A DNA stretch of 64,000 bases from Flavobacterium suncheonense GH29-5 = DSM 17707 (GTDB lineage: Bacteria > Bacteroidota > Bacteroidia > Flavobacteriales > Flavobacteriaceae): positions 42,637-106,636 of the forward strand of contig NZ_KE387022.1 of assembly GCF_000430025.1 (NCBI RefSeq), in the 5' to 3' direction. Under the pieces are notes generated by a model. The model was not told the DNA's origin. It ran no database searches and saw only the letters and a list, made by a program, of their open reading frames with translations. The position numbers and the translations under genes were made by a program. The stretch's first letter is position 1. Each line of letters begins with the position of its first letter. Shown piece by piece: positions 25,585 to 32,764 of this stretch.

Positions 25585-25733
25585 ACCGTTAAGAAAATTT
25601 CAAAGGTTTACGTTAAGAATAATCCGTTGTCTGACCGAAGGGAGTTCGGATAATTTAGGAAACCTTTGAAATTTTTAGGTGGAGCGTTCAAGTCTTGATC
25701 TTTTGTTTCTTTTGTATCAAGACAAAAGAAAGA
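25585..25733. repeat. interspersed repeat, copy A
   Basis: It contains 16-bp perfect inverted arms (25594-25609 and 25660-25675) around a GACCGAAGGGAGTTCGGA core, then a second hairpin-like part ending TTTTGTATCAAGACAAAAGA. The core and tail recur in inverted orientation at 28022-28137 and in part at 30934-31027. The rest of the gene-free gap 25435-25964 shows only weak ORFs. Confidence 0.6.
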
Positions 25734-25964
25734 TATAATATAAAAAAGATATAATATGAAATTATAAACATATGCAAGTAACCGTTCAGCTTAAAATCAA
25801 AAAAACTACATTGAAATTCACAATCAGAAGTCAAAAAAACACCCTCCTTTATACGCTGAGCCTTCCGTTTTCCGTTATAGTATAATAGCGCAACCGAACA
25901 ATGACAAATTGTATTGAACAGTTGCAACTTCAAGGAGTAAGACAAAATCTAAAAACTTGACAAG

Positions 25965-26177
25965 ATGAGACGTTTGATAAGAGAAGAGTTAGTCAGAAAA
26001 GGAGTCCGCAGTATCTTTGACGAAGGAGAAATCTATTATTTTGTTACAGACATTAGAGAAAAAATGCCGGAATGCAAAATAGATTCCGATAAGATCGTCA
26101 GAATTCCCGGAGGAGAATTAGTCGTAGAAGCCCAATACGTCACCTATCTTACCGATTTTGACAAAAACAGGAGATAA
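25965..26177 (+). CDS. small hypothetical protein
   Basis: A 70-residue protein with ATG start, charged and apparently soluble (RRLIREELVRKGVRSIFDEG, then YFVTDIREKMPECKIDSDK). No family is recognised. The sequence after it is an 11-base tandem repeat. It lies alone between repeats, so it may be a remnant, though the composition is protein-like. Confidence 0.5.
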   Translation: MRRLIREELVRKGVRSIFDEGEIYYFVTDIREKMPECKIDSDKIVRIPGGELVVEAQYVTYLTDFDKNRR

Positions 26178-26240
26178 AGTACCGATAAGGCATAGATAAA
26201 GCATAGATAAAGCATGGATAGTGTATGGATAAAGCATGAA
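26172..26240. repeat. 11-base imperfect tandem repeat
   Basis: About six units of GATAAAGCATA-like sequence begin in the stop region of the small ORF. Units vary by one or two bases. Confidence 0.6.
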
Positions 26241-26366
26241 AAAAGTTGTTTTGCAAATGTATGCGTCCTAAGCAGAAAAAGATTACTTAAATAACGTTAA
26301 TCCAAACACTTCCCTCATGCCGGGTTGTTTCTTTTCCTTAACTTTGTATTTTCCAGAAATGTGTTT

Positions 26367-26921
26367 ATGCAAAATCTGTATTCCATAGCAATTTCACCAC
26401 CGGAAGAAGTAATCGCGACTGTTAAAAACATGAAGGAGGATTTAAACAAAGAGGTGGGCTGGTTCAACAGTAAGAACTCGTTGGCGCATATTACCATAAA
26501 TGAGTTTAAAACGTCGGAATTACAGTTGGAGAACATTAAAAAACAGCTTACCTACATCTGCAACGGCTTCGAACCGATAAAAGTGCATCTGAACCATTTT
26601 GGCAGTTACGACAACGGCGCATTCTACATTGCCCCGGATGCCTGTTCGAAAATGGGACTGAAAGCCATCATGAAGCACTTAAACAATTCGCTGTGTATAG
26701 CCGATAAAAAAACCAGCAGCGATCCGCATATGTCGGTGGCGCGGCGTCTGTCTCCGGAGGCTTTGGGAAAAGCTAAAGAGCTGTTTGATGAAGTAGACCT
26801 CAACTTTACCTGCGACCATGTGGTCATCCGACAGTTTAACCCTAACATTAAACAGTTTGAGATTATAGACCGGATACCTTTTAACAACAAACCTGCTTAT
26901 TCACAAGGAAGATTCTTTTAA
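26367..26921 (+). CDS. 2H phosphoesterase (2'-5' RNA ligase-like)
   Basis: A 184-residue protein from the ATG at 26367; an upstream frame to 26325 lies within the promoter, since TAACTTTG is at 26339-26346. Two catalytic H-x-T/S motifs mark the 2H superfamily: HIT (H41-T43) and HMS (H121-S123). Spacing and length fit the family, whose members hydrolyse or ligate 2'-5' phosphodiester or cyclic phosphate bonds. The substrate is not known. It is followed 14 bases later by a DUF1398 gene, possibly in one transcript. Confidence 0.85.
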   Translation: MQNLYSIAISPPEEVIATVKNMKEDLNKEVGWFNSKNSLAHITINEFKTSELQLENIKKQLTYICNGFEPIKVHLNHFGSYDNGAFYIAPDACSKMGLKAIMKHLNNSLCIADKKTSSDPHMSVARRLSPEALGKAKELFDEVDLNFTCDHVVIRQFNPNIKQFEIIDRIPFNNKPAYSQGRFF

Positions 26922-26935
26922 CAACCAATCCCATT

Positions 26936-27325
26936 ATGTTTACTATTGATCAGATTAAAGCGGCTCATTCCAAAGTAAAAAGCGGTGCTGATTTCCCGAA
27001 TTATGTACAAGACCTAATCAGGCTGGGCGTAACTTCCTATGATACTTATGTGAAGGACGGTCATGCCGATTATTACGGGAAAAATGATTACACGACCTCT
27101 TCGGAACCAAAATATGAAGCGTTAAGCATTTCAGAGGAAAGCAATGTAAATCAATTTATTAGTGATCTGAAAGCCCACCAGCAAGGCAAAACCGATTATC
27201 CGACTTTCTGCAGTGACTGTGCAAAATCAGGTGTAGCCAAATGGATTGTAAACATGGAAAAAATGACCTGTACTTATTACGATACATCAGGTAAGGAAGT
27301 ATTAGTGGAAAACATTCCGCAGTAA
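26936..27325 (+). CDS. DUF1398 family protein
   Basis: A 129-residue soluble protein. The DUF1398 pattern is seen: FTIDQIKAAHSKVKSGADFP, VQDLIRLGVTSYDTYVKDG and the later FCSDCAKSGVAKWIVNMEKM. It has two neighbouring cysteines (FCSDC). The family is known only as a domain of unknown function, related to E. coli YbcV. It faces the convergent YchJ-like gene with only 15 bases between the stops. Confidence 0.85.
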   Translation: MFTIDQIKAAHSKVKSGADFPNYVQDLIRLGVTSYDTYVKDGHADYYGKNDYTTSSEPKYEALSISEESNVNQFISDLKAHQQGKTDYPTFCSDCAKSGVAKWIVNMEKMTCTYYDTSGKEVLVENIPQ

Positions 27326-27340
27326 ATCGGGTTTAAACGA

Positions 27341-27718
27341 TTAGTACCATTTCCCGTCTACATAATACCACTGCTCCCCTGCTTTTTTAAAAGTAGATTT
27401 CTCATGGTGCGTGTGCGGCTGTAAGTTGCGGTCAAGATAGTACGCTTTAAATTCCACTATGTTTTCGGTGGCTTCCACTATTTCCAGTTTTACCCAATGG
27501 TTTTCGGTGGCAAACGCCAGTATGTCTTTTCGGTTATGGTACTTTCGGGTGGAAAGATGGGTAGTTGCCAACAGATAATCGGCATTTTGAACACAATAAG
27601 CAGCATAACGCGAACGCATTAAAGCTTCGGCAGTTGGTGCTTTTGCTTTCCCCAGAATGTAAGGTTCACAACATTCGGCAAAAGCCTTTCCGGAATTGCA
27701 GTAACAGGAAACACTCAT
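27341..27718 (-). CDS. YchJ-family SEC-C motif protein
   Basis: A 125-residue protein of the UPF0225/YchJ family. The N-terminal SEC-C zinc motif is CYCNSGKAFAECC, followed by the family segment PTAEALMRSRYAAYCVQNA and a C-terminal NTF2-like fold ending EQWYYVDGKWY. Function unknown. Its start overlaps the stop of the upstream gene by one base, so the two are coupled. Confidence 0.9.
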   Translation of the reverse strand: MSVSCYCNSGKAFAECCEPYILGKAKAPTAEALMRSRYAAYCVQNADYLLATTHLSTRKYHNRKDILAFATENHWVKLEIVEATENIVEFKAYYLDRNLQPHTHHEKSTFKKAGEQWYYVDGKWY

Positions 27719-27930
27719 TATCCGTTAATCTTCTGATGCAACTGGTTTAACAATACCTGATATTTGCTTACTTCGATTAGCTGTTCGTCTTCTTCGGCAT
27801 GATCTAACAGTTCGTCTAATAATTCACTAGCATCAACCAATTTGTTGTTCGCAGCTTTAAGGTCTTTGGCGGCTATTAAATCGATTACCTGTTGTACGGT
27901 TATTTGGAGTTCGGTGAAGTTGATGCCCAT
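27718..27930 (-). CDS. small helical protein coupled to the YchJ-like gene
   Basis: A 70-residue acidic, heptad-like protein (LQITVQQVIDLIAAKDLKA, then LLDELLDHAEEDEQLIEVSK). It is probably a short coiled-coil hairpin without catalytic residues. It overlaps the next gene by one base (ATGA type). No function is recognised. Confidence 0.75.
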   Translation of the reverse strand: MGINFTELQITVQQVIDLIAAKDLKAANNKLVDASELLDELLDHAEEDEQLIEVSKYQVLLNQLHQKING

Positions 27931-28021
27931 AGCTAAGTATTTTCTGCAAAACTACAAAGATAATACCTATTCCGATAACGCGGATTTGCAATCCGTGGAT
28001 AATATTTTCTTCTTTAATTCT

Positions 28022-28137
28022 TTTCTTTTGTCTTGATACAAAAGAACAAGACGGAGAACACTACATCTAAAAATTTAAAGCACTGCCTAAAATCTCCGAA
28101 CTCCCTACGGTCAACAGCAGATATTTCTTAACGAAAT
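28022..28137. repeat. interspersed repeat, copy B
   Basis: The reverse complement matches copy A: GTTGACCGTAGGGAGTTCGG, then a TTTAAATTTTTAGATG segment and TTTTGTATCAAGACAAAAGA. It lies in the gene-free gap 27931-28285 together with the heptamer array that follows. Confidence 0.6.
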
Positions 28138-28250
28138 CCCTCATCCCTTATCCCTTATCCCTTATCCCTTATCCCTTATCCCTCATCCCTCATCCATCAT
28201 CCATCATCCCTTATCCCTTATCCATCATCCATCATCCCTTATCCCTCACC
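28138..28250. repeat. seven-base tandem repeat (CCCTTAT type)
   Basis: About 16 units of CCCTTAT and variants (CCCTCAT, CCATCAT) in a row. The simple sequence is non-coding and ends 36 bases before the start of the next gene. Confidence 0.9.
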
Positions 28251-28285
28251 TCTCACTTTCCAACAAATCTCACTACATTTACACC

Positions 28286-29281
28286 ATGGATTCACTAACC
28301 CAAATAGTTTTAGGAATAGCCGTTGCCGAAGTATGTGCCGGAAAGGAACTAAAAAACCGTACCTTCCTTTACGGAGCTATTTTGGGAACCATTCCGGATC
28401 TGGATGTAATGGTCGGGAAATTCCTGAACCCGGTAGACAGTGTGATGATTCACCGGGGGCTGAGCCATTCGTTGTTGTTTCATATATTGCTCTCCTTTCC
28501 GTTGGGCTGGCTGATTACGCGGTTTGAGAACAGTAAAGTCGGATTCCGAAAAGCGGCTTTGATGTCATTTTGCTGCCTGTTCACGCACGCACTGTTGGAT
28601 TGGTTTACCACCTGGGGGACACAATTGCTTTGGCCGTTGCCGCATCGTTTTTCTTTGAAAACCATTTTTGTAATCGATCCGCTTTATACGCTGCCGTTCA
28701 TTTACTTTTTAATCCGGGTATGGAATGCGAAGGAAACAGCGCTTCGTTATAAATTTGCTATGAAAGGATTAATCGTAAGCAGTAGTTACCTGCTGTTGTC
28801 CTGTGTCATTAAACTGTATGCCTTGCATCAATTCAAAGAAGCTGCCACCGCACAAAAAATTGACTATACTGAAATTATTGTAAAACCGAGTCCGTTCAAC
28901 CTGATTTTGTGGAACGCTAATATCGATACTAAAGACGCTTATCTGATGGGCGATTATTCTCTTTTCGATAGTAAACCGATAACCTTTCAGCAGTACACTA
29001 AAAAACCAGAACTGGAAGCCCAATTACAAGACAACCCCGATTTTGAAAAGCTGAAAAAAATAAGTGAAGGCTGGTATCTTGTAACCGAAACCAACGGAAC
29101 GCTGTCCTTAAACGATTTACGCTTCGGTCTGATAGACGAAAACCCGAAAGCTCCCCGGTTCGCGTTCAGTTACCAGTTCGTAAAAGGAAAACAAGGGTTG
29201 CACGCCGTTGAAGCGCCAAGAGAACGCGGCGATGCTAAAATGCTGCTTTCCAAAATGGTTACGCGATTGAAAGGGAACTAA
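28286..29281 (+). CDS. YdjM-like membrane-bound metal-dependent hydrolase
   Basis: A 331-residue protein of the PF04307 (YdjM) family. It starts MDSLTQIVLGIAVAEVCAGK and carries the metal-binding features GTIPDLDV, HRGLSHSLLFH and HALLDWFTTWG. Four to five membrane segments cover residues 1-175; a soluble C-terminal domain (about 180-331) follows. Family members are inner membrane proteins with predicted hydrolase activity; E. coli YdjM is SOS-induced. A TACATTTA element lies immediately upstream. Convergent with the methyltransferase gene. Confidence 0.88.
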   Translation: MDSLTQIVLGIAVAEVCAGKELKNRTFLYGAILGTIPDLDVMVGKFLNPVDSVMIHRGLSHSLLFHILLSFPLGWLITRFENSKVGFRKAALMSFCCLFTHALLDWFTTWGTQLLWPLPHRFSLKTIFVIDPLYTLPFIYFLIRVWNAKETALRYKFAMKGLIVSSSYLLLSCVIKLYALHQFKEAATAQKIDYTEIIVKPSPFNLILWNANIDTKDAYLMGDYSLFDSKPITFQQYTKKPELEAQLQDNPDFEKLKKISEGWYLVTETNGTLSLNDLRFGLIDENPKAPRFAFSYQFVKGKQGLHAVEAPRERGDAKMLLSKMVTRLKGN

Positions 29282-29282
29282 A

Positions 29283-30887
29283 TTATCCTCTCAATAAATT
29301 AATACTCACCGTGGCATAATCGGTATGCGGATATTTTTTAAAATACTGCATATCAGGGAATAATCCGGCTTCTGCAGCTACTTTGTGCATAACGTCTATC
29401 TCCACGATGTATTGGTCTGAAAAACCGTGTGTGGCGTCGTAAGCGGTTGCGGCCGTACTGCCTAAATTGGCGGCGGTTAATTCCGGTGCTACGGTGTGCA
29501 GTTCAATCATCAGCAACCCGAATTTCTGTACGTAAGGCGACCATTTTTTAAAGTGTTCGAGTAAGTTGTCTTCCACTTCGTTATTGGTTAAATGTTTGCC
29601 GCGATTGGCAAAGGCGCCGGTGGAAGTACTCACCCTGCCCGGAGTTCGGGTTTTGGGTTCTTCCCAAATACGGTTATGGTCTAAGAAGGTACGTACGTTG
29701 AGCAGGTCTTTTAAATCGATGTTGTAGTTCTCTTCCAAATCCTGCGCCAGTCCGTCAGGGTTACCGATGTCGCCCCAGATGACTTTCGCCCAGATATCGG
29801 CCTTAATTAAATTGGCGCGGGTTACTTTTAAAGCGGCCTGGTTGTAATCAGCTCCAACCAAAAACAACGGATGGGCGTCAAGAAATTTTCCGCGTAACGT
29901 TTGCCGTTCAATGACGTTAAAAATATGTTCCAGAAAGGCACCGTTTCCGCAGCCCATGTCGAGAATGCCTTTGGGTTGCTCGTGAATCGGTTTGTTGAAC
30001 AATTCGATGATGATGTCGTCGATTACTTTAAAATAAGTAGCATGTGCGCCGCCACTGCCCCAAACATTCATTTCCCGGTTCACATGGATTTCGTCCTGAT
30101 TGGGAGCCAAATCCCGCATTTCATTCGGATTGCCGAACAAAAGACTTTCCATATGCTTGAACATCGGCAGATAGGAAACGGTTACGCCATAAGCAGAGGC
30201 TCTTTTGGCAAAAAACAGTCCGTCTTCGGTAAACTGATACGTACCTTTTTTCTCGGTAAACCAGCCCAAATAGGTAAAGAAATTGAGCATTACCGCAAAA
30301 GCTTCGGGTTCTTTGTGGAATTCTTCGGCACGAAAGGAGGTTTCCATGAAGTATTTGTGAAACATGCCGCTCATTCCCAAACTCACAATCAGCGGGGCTA
30401 CCAGATAGCCTTCGATATGCATTAAAATTTGTTCTTGGATAGCTTTCAGACTTTCATCGGTTTCAAATGTTATCCCACAGTTCTTTTCATAGTGCTGAAA
30501 AAGCGGCTGTAATTTCTCAATACTTTCCGCCGTTATGGTGTTTGAAGTAAAAACATCGGTTGTGTTTAAAAGAGTAACTACGTCTTTATACAGCGGAAAC
30601 AACGAAAAGGCGTATTCAGTTTTGCTGTTAGCGGCAACGGTAACCGCATTGGTCTCATTGTCTACATGATATTCCAGAAATCCCTGTGATGCCAACAAGC
30701 GAAGTGCTACGTTCATATAACCTTCGTTTGCTTTAAACTGCGAGGTTACTTCTGCTAACGTTGTTTTCTTCTCTTTCAGGAGATAATCCAAAACACCTTT
30801 GTCTTTTAAATTGATGGCTACTGGTGCTATGGTAATGCCGTCTAAATGTCTGAATATGGATTCGCGGAGTTTGGTTGTTGGTATCAT
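29283..30887 (-). CDS. large class I SAM-dependent methyltransferase
   Basis: A 534-residue protein. The N-terminal half contains two winged-helix-like segments (LLKEKKTTLAEVTSQF, then EGYMNVALRLLASQGFLEYH), recalling O-methyltransferase dimerisation domains. SAM motif I is GILDMGCGNGAF at about residues 305-316, followed by LVGADYNQAALKVTRANL and an acidic motif post-I. The C-terminal end is LMIELHTVAPELTAANLG. The size and layout recall the methyltransferases related to the AprA polyketide enzyme, found as single proteins in Bacteroidota. The substrate is unknown. A TAAATTTG element (complement of 30908-30915) is its probable promoter. Confidence 0.8.
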   Translation of the reverse strand: MIPTTKLRESIFRHLDGITIAPVAINLKDKGVLDYLLKEKKTTLAEVTSQFKANEGYMNVALRLLASQGFLEYHVDNETNAVTVAANSKTEYAFSLFPLYKDVVTLLNTTDVFTSNTITAESIEKLQPLFQHYEKNCGITFETDESLKAIQEQILMHIEGYLVAPLIVSLGMSGMFHKYFMETSFRAEEFHKEPEAFAVMLNFFTYLGWFTEKKGTYQFTEDGLFFAKRASAYGVTVSYLPMFKHMESLLFGNPNEMRDLAPNQDEIHVNREMNVWGSGGAHATYFKVIDDIIIELFNKPIHEQPKGILDMGCGNGAFLEHIFNVIERQTLRGKFLDAHPLFLVGADYNQAALKVTRANLIKADIWAKVIWGDIGNPDGLAQDLEENYNIDLKDLLNVRTFLDHNRIWEEPKTRTPGRVSTSTGAFANRGKHLTNNEVEDNLLEHFKKWSPYVQKFGLLMIELHTVAPELTAANLGSTAATAYDATHGFSDQYIVEIDVMHKVAAEAGLFPDMQYFKKYPHTDYATVSINLLRG

Positions 30888-30933
30888 GTTGAGAATGTGT
30901 ATATTCTCAAATTTAAGTATTTTTTTATTATTT

Positions 30934-31027
30934 TTCTTTTGTCTTGATACAAACCTTTAGCTTCAACAAAAACAAAAATTTACCCTATAAATTAAAAGTA
31001 GTATTAAGGTCCAGACGGAGAACGCTA
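30934..31027. repeat. interspersed repeat, copy C (partial)
   Basis: It shares TTTCTTTTGTCTTGATAC and CAGACGGAGAACGCTAC with copies A and B in the orientation of B, but the middle differs. It ends in the stop codon of the small gene at 31025-31177. Confidence 0.45.
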
Positions 31028-31177
31028 CTTTTCGCCGTCTTTCTGTTCTTCGTTGAACTTTCGGGTGATGGCTTTTAGTTTTTCCTTGCGGAGCTGATCG
31101 GCTTCTTTTTCCCGGTTTTTCTTCTGGTCGACTTTCTTTTTGTGAGCCAGTCTATTGGTTTCGTTACGGCGTCCCAT
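31025..31177 (-). CDS. small lysine-rich protein coupled to the upstream gene
   Basis: A 50-residue, very basic protein (MGRRNETNRLAHKKKVDQKK, later LRKEKLKAITRKFNEEQ), probably helical and perhaps nucleic-acid binding. Its ATG overlaps the stop of the preceding gene (TGATG), which supports real, coupled translation. No family is recognised. Confidence 0.6.
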   Translation of the reverse strand: MGRRNETNRLAHKKKVDQKKNREKEADQLRKEKLKAITRKFNEEQKDGEK

Positions 31178-31722
31178 CAGTTGGTGAATTTGCGTTTGAT
31201 TTCGATAAAGGAGGTATTGGTTGTAATCAACTGATGCACCACTTCGCTTCGTAACGCATCAAGATCTTCAAAGTTAAGGTATTTCGCCCAGTTGTCTGTG
31301 GTTAAGACTTCGTTCAGAGTTCGGATTACTTTGGCGGTTTCCGAAGCGTTACGCAATTGTGCTTTCCCATCATATTTCGGATTGTTTTTGTGCTGAAAGC
31401 TGACTTCCCGGGTTTGTTCATCCACTTCGATGTAAAACAGGTTTTCCTGTTCGTTGTTCGGATAGAAATCCGTCCAGTTGGCATAGCCTGCTTTCGTGCT
31501 CTGGTTAACATTTTTATGGTCTGATTCCAGTCGCCAGCGGCAATTGGCAGCTCTTCCCCAATGGTTGGAAACACGGTACACACCGGCTTCCGTAAAATAA
31601 TAGGTACTTCCGGAACTACTTTTGTGACTGGGCTGAAGGTTTTTCACCACCTCGGCATTCACTTCTTTAAAAACACAGAACGTATGTTTGTGAAAATTAA
31701 ATTTGTTGTAGTTTTTTGCCAT
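31177..31722 (-). CDS. conserved hypothetical protein
   Basis: A 181-residue soluble protein with aromatic and asparagine-rich stretches (YYFTEAGVYRVSNHWGRAAN, then CRWRLESDHKNVNQ) and a C-terminal helical part. I recall such proteins in many Bacteroidota without a known function. It is the middle gene of a three-gene minus-strand operon: two bases after the SnoaL-like gene and overlapping the small basic gene. Confidence 0.7.
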   Translation of the reverse strand: MAKNYNKFNFHKHTFCVFKEVNAEVVKNLQPSHKSSSGSTYYFTEAGVYRVSNHWGRAANCRWRLESDHKNVNQSTKAGYANWTDFYPNNEQENLFYIEVDEQTREVSFQHKNNPKYDGKAQLRNASETAKVIRTLNEVLTTDNWAKYLNFEDLDALRSEVVHQLITTNTSFIEIKRKFTN

Positions 31723-31724
31723 GA

Positions 31725-32087
31725 TTAATGGTTTGAAGCCGCTGTGTTCATCAGATATGACGTAAGCTGTTTGATTTTGCCGTTTTGCAGGTGAAAAACA
31801 TCGCAGAACACTAAATGCAGCATCTCACCTGCTTTCAACTGACAGCCTACGGTGCCTTCGGCTATTACGATGTCGTTTTCCTCCACCATTCGTATTACTT
31901 CAATAACTGGTTTTCCCGTGAAATTTTCGTTTTCAATTTCCTTATCGAAAGCTTCCTTTCCTGTTATGGTGAAAGAACCCGGAATGTGCCAGACCACATC
32001 GTCGGTTAGGCATTCTAAAACTGCTTCATGATCCAGAATCCTGAAAGCTTCCATGTAATTGTGAACGGTGGTTTTGTTTGGTGACAT
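31725..32087 (-). CDS. SnoaL/NTF2-like protein
   Basis: A 120-residue single NTF2-like domain: TVHNYMEAFRILDHEAVLEC, then LTDDVVWHIPGSFTITGKEA, and the strand pair around VEENDIVIAEGTVGCQL and HLVFCDVFHLQNGKI. SnoaL-like proteins bind small molecules or act as isomerases, and the activity here is not known. A TAATTTTG element (complement of 32110-32117) is the likely promoter of the three-gene operon. Confidence 0.88.
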   Translation of the reverse strand: MSPNKTTVHNYMEAFRILDHEAVLECLTDDVVWHIPGSFTITGKEAFDKEIENENFTGKPVIEVIRMVEENDIVIAEGTVGCQLKAGEMLHLVFCDVFHLQNGKIKQLTSYLMNTAASNH

Positions 32088-32165
32088 TGTAAATCGATTT
32101 TCTGATAATCAAAATTACTACTTTTATTTGTTATGTACTTTGTTCTAATATGAAGTTAAGTTCTT

Positions 32166-32292
32166 CCCCCTTTTCCCTTTTCCCTTTTCCCTTTTCCCTT
32201 TTCCCTTTTCCCTTTTCCCTTTTCCTTTTCCTTTTCCTTTTCCCTTTCCCTTTCCCTTTCCCTTTCCCTTTCCCTTCTCACTTCTCCCTTCT
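32166..32292. repeat. pyrimidine-rich 6-7-base tandem repeat
   Basis: Starts as CCCTTTT (7-base) units, changes to CCTTTT and then CCCTTT (6-base) units, with a short irregular end. One strand is wholly pyrimidine. It fills most of the gap before the DUF423 gene. Confidence 0.9.
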
Positions 32293-32333
32293 CACTCATA
32301 ACTTAAATCCCTATCTTTGAAAAAATTGATTCT

Positions 32334-32705
32334 ATGAAAGAAATCGTACTCACTTTTGGAGCTTTATACGGAGGCTTGGCCGTGATTTTCGGAGCATTTG
32401 GCGCGCATGCCTTAAAAAAGAGAATGAGCGAAGATTTACTGAAAAGCTTTGAAACCGGCGTGAAATATCAAATGTATCACGCTTTGGCGTTGCTTTTAGC
32501 AGGTTTACTGCTGCCTTTTGAAAATACAATGCAAAATGCTGTGGGTTGGTGCTTTATTATCGGAATCTTTCTGTTTTCCTTCAGTATCTACGGTTTGTGT
32601 ATCACTACGATGAACGGCAACAAATGGCGTTTTCTGGGGCCAGTTACGCCGCTTGGTGGTTTATTGCTCGTGGCCGGTTGGCTGTTGCTCATGCTTTCCG
32701 TGTAA
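32334..32705 (+). CDS. DUF423 (YgdD-like) membrane protein
   Basis: A 123-residue inner membrane protein with four membrane segments and the family motif FGAFGAHALKKRMSED near the N-terminus, followed by FETGVKYQMYHALALLL. The end has WLLLMLSV. TATCTTTG at 32312-32319 is the promoter element. Function unknown. It is followed by the M13 peptidase after 59 bases. Confidence 0.9.
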   Translation: MKEIVLTFGALYGGLAVIFGAFGAHALKKRMSEDLLKSFETGVKYQMYHALALLLAGLLLPFENTMQNAVGWCFIIGIFLFSFSIYGLCITTMNGNKWRFLGPVTPLGGLLLVAGWLLLMLSV

Positions 32706-32764
32706 CAAATCCCTTTGTTTACTTACTAATTTAATCTGTTCAAACTTTAACCAAAATACATATT

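Noticed and set aside
25688..25945. Minus-strand open frame of 85 codons in the gap after the Crp/Fnr gene
   Set aside because: It runs through repeat copy A and AT-rich sequence, and the composition is not protein-like.
28138..28250. Possible CRISPR-like array
   Set aside because: The units are seven bases and contiguous without spacers; no cas genes are near.
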